Positions 44,308 to 56,271 are shown, counted from the stretch's first letter. The stretch is DNA of 64,000 bases from Azospirillum brasilense (GCF_005222205.1 NZ_CP032345.1:2667501-2731500), one strand, 5' to 3'. The notes: generated by a model not told the origin, from the letters alone. Translations and numbers: made by a program.

Positions 44308-44763
44308 ATGGCGGGGCGTTACTTCGAGGATTTCCGCGTCGGCGATGTGATCGAGACCGAAGGGGCGACGGTCACCGACAGCCAGATCATGGATTTCGCC
44401 CAGCGCTTCGACCCGCAGCCCTTCCATATCGACGCGGTTGCCGCCGCGGAAGGGCCGTTCGGCGGGCTGATCGCCAGCGGCTTCCACACCCTGTCCCTGA
44501 CCTTCCGGCTGTTCCGCGACACCGGGGCTATCACCGGCACCAGCCTGGGCGGCTCGGGCGGCGACGAGCTGCGCTGGCTGCGCCCGGTGCGGCCCGGCGA
44601 CACGTTGCGCGCCCGGGTGGAGGTGGTGGAGGCCATCCCGTCCCGCCGCGGCGACCGCGGCACGGTCCGGCTGGCCTACACCACGCTGAACCAGCATGGC
44701 GAGGCGGTGATGACCATCACCTTGAACCACATCGTGGCGACCCGCAGCCTTCCGGCGGAGTAG
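44308..44763 (+). CDS. MaoC-family hot-dog dehydratase-like protein
   Basis: A 151-residue single hot-dog domain protein. RYFEDFRVGDVIETEGATVT opens it. The hydratase motif is FAQRFDPQPFHIDAVAA (Asp-x-x-x-x-His), with FGGLIASGFHTLSLTFRLF after it. Members hydrate enoyl-CoA thioesters. It lies 42 bases downstream of the PhzF-like gene and could be in the same transcript. Substrate unknown. Confidence 0.85.
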   Translation: MAGRYFEDFRVGDVIETEGATVTDSQIMDFAQRFDPQPFHIDAVAAAEGPFGGLIASGFHTLSLTFRLFRDTGAITGTSLGGSGGDELRWLRPVRPGDTLRARVEVVEAIPSRRGDRGTVRLAYTTLNQHGEAVMTITLNHIVATRSLPAE

Positions 44764-44853
44764 CAAACACGGACGGCCTGTCCCGTCGCGCGTCTTGATC
44801 CGCAGGCCCGGCCCCTGTATAGCCTCGCCCCTTCCATCACGGCGGGGGTTCCC

Positions 44854-46137
44854 ATGACGGCTTGCGGCCTCGATTTCGGCACGTCCAACACGACGCTTGG
44901 CGTGCGGACGGCGTCCGCGGGCGCCGGCACGGGGGAGGGTGGGTACGGCCTGCTTCCCCTCGACGGCGCGAGGACGACCCTGCCCAGCGCCGTCTTCTTC
45001 GATTTCGAGGCTGATGCGGTGACGGTCGGGCAGGCGGCCGTCGATGCCTATGCGTCGGGCGTCGAGGGGCGCCTGATGCGCTCCATCAAGTCGATGCTGG
45101 GCACCGACCTGATCGACGCCGACACCGCGCTCCGCAAGGGCCGCATCACCTTCCGCGCGGTCATCGCCACCTTCCTGGCCGCGGTGAAGGAGCGCGCGGA
45201 GACGGCGCTGGGCGGCGAGCTGACCGACGTGGTCCTCGGCCGCCCGGTGCATTTCGTGGACGGCGACCCGGCGGGCGACGCCGCGGCGGAGGAGGTTCTG
45301 GGCGAGATCGCCCGCTCCGTCGGCTTCCGCGGCATCTCTTTTCAGTATGAGCCCATCGCCGCCGCGCTCGACTACGAACAGCAGGTGGAGCGGGAGGAGC
45401 TGGCCCTGATCGCCGACATCGGCGGCGGCACGTCGGACTTCTCCATCGTCCGCATTGGGCCGGAGCGGCGCGGGCGGGCCGACCGCAGCGCCGACATCCT
45501 GGCCAACGACGGCATCCGCGTCGGCGGCACCGACTTCGACCGCGACCTGTCCCTGGCGACGGCCATGCCGCTGCTCGGCCATGGCAGCGCCATGAAGCGC
45601 CCCGGCCTGCTCGCCCCCAAGCATCTGTTCTTCGATCTGGCGACCTGGTCGAAGATCAACTTCCTCTACACCGCCAAGGCGATGGCCGACCTGGAGCGCC
45701 TGAAGCGTGATTCCGCGACCCCGGACCGCATCGAGCGGCTGATCGGCGTGGTCGAGCACCGGCTGGGCCACGCGCTGGCCATGGCGGTGGAGCGCACCAA
45801 GATCGCCCTGTCCGACGGGCCGGAAGCGGGCCTCCTGCTGGATTGGGGCGGTGGCGGCATGACCCGCCCGGTGTCGGTGGAGGAGCTGAACCAGGCGACG
45901 GCGATCCTGGCCGGCCGCATCGGCGGGCGGGTGCGCGCCTGTCTGGCCGAGGCCGGCACGCTGCCGGCGGAGATCGACGCGGTGTTCCTGACCGGCGGCT
46001 CCACGCTGCTGCCGCAGGTGCGGGCGGCCATCCTGGCCGAACTGCCCGGCGCCCGCGTGGTGGAAGGCAACATCTTCGGCTCGGTCGGCACCGGCCTGAC
46101 CATCGAGGCGGCGCGGCGTTTCGGCGGCACCGCCTGA
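44854..46137 (+). CDS. Hsp70-family (YegD-like) protein
   Basis: A 427-residue protein formed essentially of the Hsp70/actin ATPase fold: CGLDFGTSNTTLGV (phosphate 1), LALIADIGGGTSDFSIVRIG (phosphate 2), GGTDFDRDL, and VFLTGGSTLLPQVRAAIL with a terminal glycine motif IFGSVGTGLTIEA. A normal substrate-binding domain is absent, as in YegD. Chaperone partners are not adjacent. Function unclear. Confidence 0.88.
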   Translation: MTACGLDFGTSNTTLGVRTASAGAGTGEGGYGLLPLDGARTTLPSAVFFDFEADAVTVGQAAVDAYASGVEGRLMRSIKSMLGTDLIDADTALRKGRITFRAVIATFLAAVKERAETALGGELTDVVLGRPVHFVDGDPAGDAAAEEVLGEIARSVGFRGISFQYEPIAAALDYEQQVEREELALIADIGGGTSDFSIVRIGPERRGRADRSADILANDGIRVGGTDFDRDLSLATAMPLLGHGSAMKRPGLLAPKHLFFDLATWSKINFLYTAKAMADLERLKRDSATPDRIERLIGVVEHRLGHALAMAVERTKIALSDGPEAGLLLDWGGGGMTRPVSVEELNQATAILAGRIGGRVRACLAEAGTLPAEIDAVFLTGGSTLLPQVRAAILAELPGARVVEGNIFGSVGTGLTIEAARRFGGTA

Positions 46138-46159
46138 CGCCTGTTCAAAGTCCCGGAAA

Positions 46160-46199
46160 CGAAAAAGCCCACCGACGCTGCCGCCGGTGGGCTTTTTCG
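46160..46199. terminator. Bidirectional terminator between Hsp70-like gene and glnA
   Basis: CGAAAAAGCCCACCG (46160-46174) pairs exactly with 46185-46199 over a ten-base loop, giving A- and T-runs in both directions. It serves the converging Hsp70-like and glnA genes. Confidence 0.92.
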
Positions 46200-46291
46200 T
46201 GCTCTGTTCCAGGGTTCGATCCGCCGGCGGTGCCCGCCGCGCCGCGAGGGCAGGGCGGACACCGGGAACCAGCGGACCGAGGTCCGTTGGA

Positions 46292-47701
<1,410 letters not shown>

Positions 47702-47789
47702 ATCTCTTTTTCCACGCTTAAGAGGTTTGGGTCCCGCTGCGTCAAACCGACCGTTCTTCGAGGGGCGGGTGACGGCGCTCGCGGCGGAC

Positions 47790-47818
47790 GTTATGTCATG
47801 CCTTTCCCGTGCACACAA
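47790..47818 (-). promoter_or_regulatory. Possible glnA promoter
   Basis: On the minus strand TTGTGT (47813-47818) and CATAAC (47790-47795) are 17 bases apart, a moderate sigma-70 match about 90 bases upstream of glnA. Separate expression of glnA from glnB is known in A. brasilense. This particular site is my inference. Confidence 0.3.
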
Positions 47819-47994
47819 TGTGGCAGCACAAAAAGACGCGCCCGGATGGGCACCCGCGCACGGATCGTTCCGCGCGCCGCGCGCCGGCCCGCGTTGGTCC
47901 GGTTTGCGTCAATCCGACCCGGGTCGGTTCGGTCTGCATCGGTTGTGGGCAGGGCTGGTTCATGGTGGCCGGTGGTCGGGTTCGTGGGACGCGA

Positions 47995-48786
<792 letters not shown>

Positions 48787-48855
48787 TCACGCGGGCGTTG
48801 CATCGATCGAGGCGGCGGGTGGGGTGTTTGCGGACGGTTCATTCCGTCCCCCGGT

Positions 48856-48932
48856 GGCGGTGGTAGCTCAGTTGGTAGAGCTCTCGGTTGTGGTCCGAGC
48901 GGTCGTGGGTTCGAGTCCCATCCATCGCCCCA
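48856..48932 (+). tRNA. tRNA-His (GTG), copy 2
   Basis: Identical in all 77 positions to the first tRNA-His. The identity also covers a few flanking bases on both sides, and the copies are 108 bases apart. Includes G-1 and CCA. Tandem duplication is the simplest origin. Confidence 0.96.
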
Positions 48933-49061
48933 GTTCTTCCTTCCAATTCCTGTGCCAAACAGGCCATTCCTTTCATTCCTCCTGTGCCCGGCTATGCTGC
49001 GGCCGTCGCGGTGCTTATTGTGCCGGGTGACGGTGATGCGGGATTGCGGCGGGTGGAGGCG

Positions 49062-50528
49062 ATGGACGAACTGCTTTCCGTGGCGGAGATGTACCGCGCC
49101 GACGCGCTGACCATGGCGGGCGGCGTGCCGGGGCCTGTGCTGATGGAGGCGGCGGGCGCCGCGGTGGTGCGCGCGGTCTGCGAGCGCTGGGCGCCGCACC
49201 CGACCGTGGTCCTGTGCGGGCCGGGCAACAACGGCGGCGACGGGTTCGTCATCGCCCGCCTTCTTCTTGAAGCGGGCTGGCCGGTGCGGCTGGCTCTGCT
49301 GGGGTCGCGCTCCGCCCTGCGCGGCGACGCGGCGGTGGCGGCCGGACGCTGGACCGGCCCGGTGGAGGCCGCCGATCCCTGGCTGCTGGACGGCAACCCC
49401 CTGGTCATCGACGCGCTGTTCGGGGCCGGGCTCGCCCGCCCGCTCGACGGCATGGCGAAGGAGGTCGTCGAGGCGATGGCGGGGCGCACCGTCGTCGCCG
49501 TGGACGTGCCGAGCGGCCTTCACGGCGACAGCGGCCAGGTGATGGGGGTGGCCCCGCGGGCGGCGCTGACCGTCACCTTCTTCCGCCGCAAGCCCGGCCA
49601 TCTGCTGCTGCCGGGCCGCGCCCTGTGCGGCGAGGTGGTGGTCGCCGACATCGGCATCCCCGACACCGTGCTGGACGCCATTGCGCCGCAAACCCTGGTG
49701 AACGGCCCCGACCTGTGGCGCCAGCGCTATCCCTGGCCGCGGCTCGACGCCCACAAATACGCGCGGGGGCACGCGCTGGTGCTCGGCGGGGCGCGGATGA
49801 CCGGCGCGGCGCGGCTGTCGGCGCGGGGGGCCCTGCGCGCCGGAGCGGGGCTGGTCACGGTGGCCTGTCCGCCCGACTCGGTGCCGATCTACGCCGCCGG
49901 TTCGCCCAGCCTGATCGTGACCGACGTGGCGGACGAGACCGCCTTTGCGGCCCTGCTGGCGGACCCACGCAGGAACGCGGTGCTGCTGGGGCCGGGCGCC
50001 GGCGTCGGGCAGGGCACGCGGAGCCATGTCCTCGCCGCGCTGGGTGCCGGAAAGGCCTGCGTGCTGGACGCCGACGCGCTGACCAGCTTCGCCGAGTCGC
50101 CCGCCGACCTGCTTGACCGGCTGAACGAACGCTGCCTGCTGACCCCGCACGAGGGCGAGTTCGCCCGGATCTTTCCGGACCTCGCGGCGACGGAGGGCGG
50201 CAAATTGACCCGCGCCCGCGCCGCGGCGGCGCGCTGCGGCGCGGTTGTCCTTTTGAAAGGCGCCGACACGGTGGTCGCGGCGCCGGACGGGCGGGCGGTC
50301 GTCAACGCCAACGCTCCGGCCGATCTTGCGACCGCCGGCTCGGGGGACGTGCTGGCGGGCATCGCGCTCGGGCTGATCGCCCAGGGGATGGACGCGTTCG
50401 ACGCCGCCTGCGCCGCGGTCTGGCTGCACGGCGAGGCGGCGAACGCGTTCGGACCGGGTCTGATCGCCGAGGATCTGCCGGATGCGCTGCCGGGGGTGCT
50501 GAAGCGCTTGAAGGCGGGGGCGCGCTGA
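49062..50528 (+). CDS. nnr: Bifunctional NAD(P)H-hydrate epimerase / dehydratase
   Basis: A 488-residue YjeF-type repair enzyme for hydrated NAD(P)H. The N-terminal epimerase domain (about 1-210) has ELLSVAEMYRADALTMAGGV, VVLCGPGNNGGDGFVIARLL and VVAVDVPSGLHGDSGQ. The C-terminal ADP-dependent dehydratase of the ribokinase-like fold has HKYARGHALVLGGARMTGAA, LLTPHEGEFARIF and LATAGSGDVLAGIALGLIAQ. GGAGG is only 2 bases before ATG 49062, so GTG 49020 is an alternative start. Confidence 0.92.
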   Translation: MDELLSVAEMYRADALTMAGGVPGPVLMEAAGAAVVRAVCERWAPHPTVVLCGPGNNGGDGFVIARLLLEAGWPVRLALLGSRSALRGDAAVAAGRWTGPVEAADPWLLDGNPLVIDALFGAGLARPLDGMAKEVVEAMAGRTVVAVDVPSGLHGDSGQVMGVAPRAALTVTFFRRKPGHLLLPGRALCGEVVVADIGIPDTVLDAIAPQTLVNGPDLWRQRYPWPRLDAHKYARGHALVLGGARMTGAARLSARGALRAGAGLVTVACPPDSVPIYAAGSPSLIVTDVADETAFAALLADPRRNAVLLGPGAGVGQGTRSHVLAALGAGKACVLDADALTSFAESPADLLDRLNERCLLTPHEGEFARIFPDLAATEGGKLTRARAAAARCGAVVLLKGADTVVAAPDGRAVVNANAPADLATAGSGDVLAGIALGLIAQGMDAFDAACAAVWLHGEAANAFGPGLIAEDLPDALPGVLKRLKAGAR

Positions 50529-50634
50529 TCCGGGAGCCCGCCGGGCATACATACGCCCGGGCAGGGGGCTTACCCTTAAGGCCGGGCTCAAGCTATGGCT
50601 TGCCGAGAGCCTGTCCGCACGCCAGACTCTGGGT

Positions 50635-52185
50635 ATGAGCGAGACGCCCGAGATCAAATCCGCCGAGCCCGTTCCGTCCCAAGCCCCAACACCTGGGGTG
50701 GGAACACCGCCGGGCTTGCTCGACCGCACCCTGGACACGCTGCGCGCGGGCTGGCGCGAGATCGCCGCCTCCGCCCGCGGGGTGGTCGGCGCGGCGCCGC
50801 GCGCCAATCTGCCCAAGGAAGACGCGGAGCGGCTGAAGGAGCAGATCGAAGCCTGCCTGGAGGGCCGCGGCGGCGAGGTGTCGGCGCGGGCCCGGGCGGC
50901 GCAGCTTGGCCGCACCTATCTGGCGCTGGACGGGCAGGGGCGGCGCAATTTCCTGATGATGCTCGCGCGCGACTTCGATGTGGACCGCGCCGCCGTCGAC
51001 CAGGCGATGGCCACCTTCCAGACGGCGGGCGATCCGGTGTCGCGCGGCCACGCCGAGCGCGCCCTGCGCCGCGCGCTGGAACCGCCGCGGCTGCGGCTGC
51101 TGACCCAATTCAACGGCCTGCCGGAAGGGGTGAAGTTCCTGGTCGACCTGCGCGCCGAACTGATGGAGATGGCCCGTGGGGAGCCGCTGCTCCAGGCGCT
51201 GGAGGACGATATCAAGAGCCTGCTGCGCAACTGGTTCGACGTCGGCTTCCTGGAGATGCGTCGGATCACCTGGGACAGCCCGGCCTCGCTCCTGGAGAAG
51301 CTCATCAAGTACGAGGCGGTGCACGAGATCAGCGGTTGGCGGGACCTGAAGGACCGCCTCGACTCCGACCGCCGCTGCTTCGCCTTCTTCCACCCGCGCA
51401 TGCCGAACGAGCCGCTGATCTTCGTGGAGGTCGCCCTGGTCCAGGGCATGTCGGACAACGTGCAGGCGCTCCTCGACCCCTCCGCCCCGGTCTGCGACCC
51501 GAAGAGCGCCGACAGCGCCATCTTCTATTCCATCTCCAACGCCCAGGTCGGCTTGGCGGGAATCAGCTTCGGCAACTTCCTCATCAAGCGGGTGGTTGAC
51601 GGGCTGACCGGCGAGTTCCCCAACATCAAATGCTTCGCCACCCTGTCGCCGATTCCCGGCTTCCGCCGCTGGCTGGACCGCGAGCTGGCCGAGCGCGGCG
51701 ATTCGCTGCTCAGCCCGCCCGAGGCGGAGCGCATCGCCGAGGCCATGACCGCCCTGCAGGACGGCGACGAATCGGACGGGGAGGGCGACGCGGCGGAGCG
51801 TCCGGTGCTGGCCGGCGCCTTGGCTCTGCCCTCCTGGCACACCGACGACGAGCTTCAGAAGCAACTGCGCGGCCCGCTGATGCGGCTGTGCGCGCTTTAC
51901 CTGACGACGGCGCGTGCGTCCGACCGCCGCAGCGAACGGTCGGGCACCGCGCCGGCGCGGGCGCTGGACCCGGTCGCGCATTTCCATCTCAGCAACGGTG
52001 CCCGCATGGAGCGGCTGAACTGGCTGGGCGACCGCTCGTCCAAGGGGTTGCGGCAGTCCTGCGGGATGATGATCAACTACCGCTACAAGCTGGGGGAAAT
52101 CGACGCCAACCACGAAGCGTACCGGGGCGAGGGCAAGGTCAACGCCTCCTCCTCCATCCGGTCTCTGGGGAAGGGGGGCGGATGA
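50635..52185 (+). CDS. Malonyl-CoA decarboxylase
   Basis: A 516-residue enzyme splitting malonyl-CoA to acetyl-CoA and CO2. An N-terminal helical domain (about 45-170; RAAQLGRTYLALDGQGRRNF) is followed by a GNAT-fold catalytic domain: WDSPASLLEKLIKYEAVHEI, CFAFFHPRMPNEPLIFVEVA, FATLSPIPGFRRWL and PVAHFHLSNGARMERLNWLG (catalytic His/Ser region). The first 30 residues are Pro-rich and variable. No malonyl-CoA synthetase or malonate carrier is adjacent, unlike rhizobial matABC. Confidence 0.9.
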   Translation: MSETPEIKSAEPVPSQAPTPGVGTPPGLLDRTLDTLRAGWREIAASARGVVGAAPRANLPKEDAERLKEQIEACLEGRGGEVSARARAAQLGRTYLALDGQGRRNFLMMLARDFDVDRAAVDQAMATFQTAGDPVSRGHAERALRRALEPPRLRLLTQFNGLPEGVKFLVDLRAELMEMARGEPLLQALEDDIKSLLRNWFDVGFLEMRRITWDSPASLLEKLIKYEAVHEISGWRDLKDRLDSDRRCFAFFHPRMPNEPLIFVEVALVQGMSDNVQALLDPSAPVCDPKSADSAIFYSISNAQVGLAGISFGNFLIKRVVDGLTGEFPNIKCFATLSPIPGFRRWLDRELAERGDSLLSPPEAERIAEAMTALQDGDESDGEGDAAERPVLAGALALPSWHTDDELQKQLRGPLMRLCALYLTTARASDRRSERSGTAPARALDPVAHFHLSNGARMERLNWLGDRSSKGLRQSCGMMINYRYKLGEIDANHEAYRGEGKVNASSSIRSLGKGGG

Positions 52186-52271
52186 GCCGGCTCGCCGCCC
52201 GCCGAGGCGCTTCCGTCGGCGCTTCCCGGAGCACCCACCAATGGCGTGCGGAACGGCGCCCATTTTGCCTG

Positions 52272-52299
52272 TTTGCGGCGCGAACCCTGTGCTATAGAG
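52272..52299 (+). promoter_or_regulatory. Possible promoter of tRNA-Leu
   Basis: TTTGCG (52272-52277) and TATAGA (52294-52299), 16 bases apart, lie about 60 bases upstream of tRNA-Leu. The -10 is good and the -35 weak. Confidence 0.35.
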
Positions 52300-52358
52300 C
52301 GGACTTCGCCGGCAGTCCGTCGGGTGTTCCGCACCCGTCGCGGGCTGTCTATGCCATT

Positions 52359-52443
52359 GCGGGCGTGGCGGAACTGGTAGACGCGCCGGATTTAGGTTCC
52401 GGTGACTTCGGTCGTGGGGGTTCGAGTCCCTTCGCCCGCACCA
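52359..52443 (+). tRNA. tRNA-Leu (TAG)
   Basis: An 85-base class II tRNA: acceptor GCGGGCG/CGCCCGC, anticodon stem CCGGA/TCCGG with loop TTTAGGT (anticodon TAG), long variable arm TGACTTCGGTCGT, T-loop TTCGAGT, discriminator A and encoded CCA. Confidence 0.96.
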
Positions 52444-52534
52444 TGGCAACAGCTTGGACCGCATGGGAACACACGGTCTCGGGCCGCCCGGACGGGCGCC
52501 GCCGGGCCGGACAACGAGATAGGCTTTCGTTCCG

Positions 52535-53869
52535 ATGAACATCACCGAGACCAGCGCCGACGGCCTGAAGCGCGAGTACAAGGTCGTCATTTCCGCCCAG
52601 GATATCGAACAGAAGGTGCAGGGCCGGCTCGAAGAGCTGCGCCGGACGGTGCAGCTCCCCGGCTTCCGTCCGGGCAAGGTGCCGGTTGCCGTGATCAAGC
52701 AGCGCTACGGCGGCAGCGTGCTGGCCGAGGCTCTGGAGGATGCGATCGCCGACAGCTCGCGCCAGGCGCTGAACGAGCGCGGCCTGCGCATCGCCATGCA
52801 GCCGAAGATCAACGTCGAGAAGTACGAGGACGGCGGCGACCTGTCCTACACCATGGGCGTCGAGCTTCTGCCGGACATCGAGCCGGGCGACCTCAGCGGC
52901 CTGGAGCTTGAGAAGCCGGTCGCCACGGTCGAGGACTCGGCCGTCGACGAGGCGCTGACCCGTCTGGCCTCCGCCCATTCGGTGCAGGCCCCGGTCACCG
53001 AGGACCGCGCGGCCGAGAAGGGCGACATCGCCGTGATCGACTTCGCCGGTTCGGTCGATGGCGAGGCCCTGCCGGGCATGGACGGCAAGGACTACCCGCT
53101 GGAGCTGGGCGCCAACCAGTTCGTTCCGGGCTTCGAGGACCAGCTGGTCGGCGCCAAGGCCGGCGAGCACCGCACGGTGAAGGTCACCTTCCCGGCCGAC
53201 TACCCGCACGACCGCCTGAAGGGCGCGGACACCGTGTTCGAGGTGGACGTCAAGGAGCTCCGCAAGAACGTCCCGGCCGAGGTCAACGACGACCTCGCCA
53301 AGGAGTTCGGCATGGAGAGCCTGGAGAAGCTGCGCGAGGCCGTCGGCGACCGCATCAAGAGCGAGTACGCCAACGTGTCGCGCCTGCGCGTCAAGCGCCA
53401 GCTCCTCGACAAGCTGGCCGAGGCGCACTCCTTCGAGGTCCCGCCGGGCATGGTGGACGTCGAGTTCGAGGGCATCTGGCAGCGCCTCCAGCAGGAGCTG
53501 AAGAACGGCACCGCCGGTGAGGACGCCGGCAAGCCGGAGGATGAGCTGAAGACCGAGTACCGCGGCATCGCCGAGCGCCGCGTGCGCCTGGGCCTGCTGC
53601 TGTCGGAAATCGGCCGCCGCAACGACATCCAGGTGACCCAGGACGAGATCAACCGCGCCCTGATCGCGGAAGCCCGCCGCTTCCCCGGCCAGGAGCGTCA
53701 GGTGTTCGAGTTCTTCAAGCAGAACCGGGAAGCGCTGGAAAACCTCCGCGCCCCGATCTTCGAGGACAAGGTCGTCGACTACATCCTGGACCAGGCCAAG
53801 GTGAGCGAGAAGCCGGTGTCCGCCGAAGAGCTGATGAAGGACCCCGACGAGGAGGCCGAGGCGGCCTGA
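52535..53869 (+). CDS. tig: Trigger factor
   Basis: A 444-residue ribosome-bound chaperone. The N-terminal ribosome-binding domain has the signature PGFRPGKVPVAVIKQRYGGS. The central FKBP-type PPIase domain (about 150-245) has GDIAVIDFAGSVDGEALPGM and FEDQLVGAKAGEHRTVKVTF. The C-terminal arms are rich in charged helices (EYANVSRLRVKRQLLDKLAE). Length is normal. It is first in the tig-clpP-clpX-lon quality-control cluster. Confidence 0.96.
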   Translation: MNITETSADGLKREYKVVISAQDIEQKVQGRLEELRRTVQLPGFRPGKVPVAVIKQRYGGSVLAEALEDAIADSSRQALNERGLRIAMQPKINVEKYEDGGDLSYTMGVELLPDIEPGDLSGLELEKPVATVEDSAVDEALTRLASAHSVQAPVTEDRAAEKGDIAVIDFAGSVDGEALPGMDGKDYPLELGANQFVPGFEDQLVGAKAGEHRTVKVTFPADYPHDRLKGADTVFEVDVKELRKNVPAEVNDDLAKEFGMESLEKLREAVGDRIKSEYANVSRLRVKRQLLDKLAEAHSFEVPPGMVDVEFEGIWQRLQQELKNGTAGEDAGKPEDELKTEYRGIAERRVRLGLLLSEIGRRNDIQVTQDEINRALIAEARRFPGQERQVFEFFKQNREALENLRAPIFEDKVVDYILDQAKVSEKPVSAEELMKDPDEEAEAA

Positions 53870-53883
53870 CGTCAGAAAGGTTG

Positions 53884-53910
53884 AGGGGCGGCCTACCGGT
53901 CGCCCCTTTC
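53884..53910 (+). terminator. Terminator after tig
   Basis: AGGGGCG (53884-53890) pairs with CGCCCCT (53901-53907) over a ten-base loop, with a short T-run. It lies 14 bases after the tig stop. Confidence 0.65.
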
Positions 53911-53970
53911 CATTCCTATATGTAGACTGCTCAGACGACTAACCGAGCTGCGGGAGCAGGGAAGACCACC

Positions 53971-54606
53971 ATGTACGACTTCGAACCGAAGATGAATGCT
54001 CTGGTCCCGATGGTCATCGAGCAGACCAACCGGGGCGAACGAGCGTACGATATTTACTCGCGCCTGCTGAAGGAACGGATCATTTTCTTGATCGGTGGCG
54101 TGAACGACGCCGTCGCCAGCCTGATCTGCTCGCAGCTGCTGTTCCTGGAATCGGAAAACCCGAGCAAGGACATCGCGCTCTACATCAATTCGCCGGGCGG
54201 CTATGTTTCGGCCGGCCTCGCCATCTACGACACCATGCAGTACATCCGTCCGCAGGTGTCGACGGTGTGCATGGGACAGGCGGCCTCGATGGGCTCGCTC
54301 CTGCTCGCCGCCGGCGCGCCGGGCAAGCGCTTCTCGCTGCCGAACAGCCGGATCATGATCCACCAGCCGTCGGGCGGCGCCCAGGGCCAGGCCTCGGACA
54401 TCGAGATCCAGGCCCAGGAGATCCTGAAGCTGCGTTCGCGCCTCAACGACATCTATGTCAAGCACACCGGCCAGTCTCTCGACACCATCGAGGCGGCCAT
54501 GGAGCGCGACAAGTTCATGTCGCCGGAGGAGGCCAAGGCCTTCGGGCTGATCGACGAGGTCGTGGAAAAGCGCCCCGGCTCGATCGGCGACGGCAACGCG
54601 GCCTGA
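53971..54606 (+). CDS. clpP: ATP-dependent Clp protease proteolytic subunit
   Basis: A 211-residue serine protease forming the tetradecameric barrel driven by ClpX. The oxyanion strand [20 protein letters not shown], nucleophile Ser106 in [14 protein letters not shown], His131 in [10 protein letters not shown], and the terminal [11 protein letters not shown] are intact. GGGAGCAGGGAAG precedes the start. clpX follows after 212 bases. Confidence 0.97.
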   Translation: MYDFEPKMNALVPMVIEQTNRGERAYDIYSRLLKERIIFLIGGVNDAVASLICSQLLFLESENPSKDIALYINSPGGYVSAGLAIYDTMQYIRPQVSTVCMGQAASMGSLLLAAGAPGKRFSLPNSRIMIHQPSGGAQGQASDIEIQAQEILKLRSRLNDIYVKHTGQSLDTIEAAMERDKFMSPEEAKAFGLIDEVVEKRPGSIGDGNAA

Positions 54607-54635
54607 GGGGGCGCGCGAACTAATGATTGATTGCG

Positions 54636-54668
54636 CCGGTTCCCTGTTGTTGAATGATGGGGAACCGG
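54636..54668. other. Hairpin in the clpP-clpX spacer
   Basis: CCGGTTCCC (54636-54644) pairs exactly with GGGAACCGG (54660-54668) over a 15-base loop, 30 bases after clpP. It may attenuate read-through into clpX. A perfect TTGACA lies further down at 54773-54778, but no -10 follows at the right distance. Confidence 0.45.
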
Positions 54669-54818
54669 TCCGATGGATCGGGTTCGAAGGATGAGCGGAT
54701 GCGTTAACCTTGTCACGGGCCTTGCCCGGGACAACCTTTGAAAGGACCGGCGTCGGGGGACGCCGCAGGCGGTTGACAGGTTATACGGATCAGTCCCCCG
54801 CGAGATGACGGAGTACCG

Positions 54819-56087
54819 ATGAGCAAGTCCAGCAGCGGCGATTCGAAGAACACGCTCTACTGCTCCTTTTGCGGCAAGAGCCAGCACGAGGTCCGCAAGC
54901 TGATTGCCGGTCCGACGGTGTTCATCTGCGATGAATGCGTCGAGCTGTGCATGGACATCATTCGCGAGGAGAACAAGACGACCCTCGTGAAGTCCCGCGA
55001 CGGCGTGCCGACCCCGCGCGACATCCATGCGGTACTGGACGATTACGTGATCGGCCAGCATCACGCGAAACGGGTCCTTTCTGTTGCAGTGCACAACCAC
55101 TACAAGCGGTTGGCGCATGGCACGAAGCACAACGACGTCGAACTGGCGAAGTCCAACATCCTGCTGGTCGGCCCCACGGGCTGCGGCAAGACGCTGCTCG
55201 CCCAGACGCTCGCCCGGATCATCGACGTTCCCTTCACGATGGCCGACGCCACGACCCTGACCGAGGCGGGCTATGTCGGTGAGGACGTCGAGAACATCAT
55301 CCTCAAGCTGCTCCAGGCCGCCGACTACAACGTCGAGCGGGCGCAGCGCGGCATCGTCTACATCGACGAGGTCGACAAGATCAGCCGCAAGTCCGACAAC
55401 CCGTCGATCACGCGCGACGTGTCGGGCGAGGGCGTGCAGCAGGCCCTGCTGAAGATCATGGAGGGCACCGTCGCCTCCGTGCCTCCGCAGGGTGGCCGCA
55501 AGCACCCGCAGCAGGAGTTCCTGCAGGTCGACACCAGCAACATCCTGTTCATCTGCGGCGGCGCCTTCGCCGGGCTGGACAAGATCATCGCGCAGCGCGG
55601 CAAGGGCACGTCGATCGGTTTCGGCGCCGATGTGCGCGGGCCGGACGAGCGCTCGACCGGTGACATCCTGCGCGAGGTCGAGCCCGAGGATCTGCTGAAG
55701 TTCGGCCTGATCCCGGAATTCATCGGCCGTCTGCCGGTGGTCGCCACCCTGGCCGACCTCGACGAGTCGGCTCTGGTGGAGATCCTCACCAAGCCGAAGA
55801 ACGCCCTGGTCAAGCAGTACCAGCGTCTGTTCGAGATGGAGGACGTCCGTCTGGAATTCTCCGACGATGCCCTGCGCAACATCGCCCACAAGGCGATCCA
55901 GCGGAAGACCGGCGCGCGCGGCCTGCGGTCGATCATGGAGTCGATCCTGCTCGACCCGATGTTCGATCTGCCCGGCCTGTCTGGGGTGGAGAGCATTCTG
56001 GTCAACAAGGAGGTGGTCGAGGGGCGCGCCAAGCCGCTCTACGTCCACGCCGAACGCCGCGGGGAGCAGCAGGCACCGGGTGCCTGA
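54819..56087 (+). CDS. clpX: Clp protease ATP-binding subunit ClpX
   Basis: A 422-residue AAA+ unfoldase. The N-terminal zinc-binding domain has four cysteines ([20 protein letters not shown] and [10 protein letters not shown]). Walker A is [17 protein letters not shown], Walker [16 protein letters not shown], the pore loop lies in the GYVGEDVEN region, and sensor 2 is [12 protein letters not shown]. The ClpP-binding tripeptide is in the [13 protein letters not shown] region. Length is normal. Confidence 0.97.
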   Translation: MSKSSSGDSKNTLYCSFCGKSQHEVRKLIAGPTVFICDECVELCMDIIREENKTTLVKSRDGVPTPRDIHAVLDDYVIGQHHAKRVLSVAVHNHYKRLAHGTKHNDVELAKSNILLVGPTGCGKTLLAQTLARIIDVPFTMADATTLTEAGYVGEDVENIILKLLQAADYNVERAQRGIVYIDEVDKISRKSDNPSITRDVSGEGVQQALLKIMEGTVASVPPQGGRKHPQQEFLQVDTSNILFICGGAFAGLDKIIAQRGKGTSIGFGADVRGPDERSTGDILREVEPEDLLKFGLIPEFIGRLPVVATLADLDESALVEILTKPKNALVKQYQRLFEMEDVRLEFSDDALRNIAHKAIQRKTGARGLRSIMESILLDPMFDLPGLSGVESILVNKEVVEGRAKPLYVHAERRGEQQAPGA

Positions 56088-56119
56088 GTTCGTCACGGCC
56101 GATCAGTACCGGATACGGG

Positions 56120-56150
56120 GAAGGGCGCCTTCGGGCGCCCTTCGTCGTTT
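56120..56150 (+). terminator. Terminator after clpX
   Basis: GAAGGGCGCC and its reverse complement (56120-56129, 56134-56143) form a 10-bp stem closed by a TTCG tetraloop, followed by GTCGTTTTCGG. Confidence 0.88.
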
Positions 56151-56238
56151 TCGGCTTTTGGAGACATCGAGGGTCTCAGCCGGGCGGCGGAACGGCCGGA
56201 CCGGCATGCCGCACCGCCATACGGAATTGGGGTTCTGG

Positions 56239-56271
56239 CCCTTGAAGGGGGGCTATGGCTGTGCCACGTTA
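56239..56271 (+). promoter_or_regulatory. Possible heat-shock promoter of lon
   Basis: CCCTTGAA (56239-56246) is the exact sigma-32 -35 core. 17 bases later CCACGTTA (56264-56271) is a partial match to CCCCATNT. It lies about 100 bases upstream of lon, a heat-shock gene in most bacteria. Confidence 0.35.

Noticed and set aside
43015..45771. 918-codon minus-strand open frame
   Set aside because: It spans the antisense of GNAT, PhzF, MaoC and Hsp70-like genes and has no domain-like pattern.
47890..47945. Imperfect 27-base tandem repeat in the glnB-glnA spacer
   Set aside because: Only about 13 of 17 core positions match in two copies, which is weak for GC-rich DNA.
54773..54786. TTGACAGGTTATAC before clpX as a promoter
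   Set aside because: The -35-like and -10-like words are only two bases apart, and no suitable -10 occurs 16-18 bases after TTGACA.
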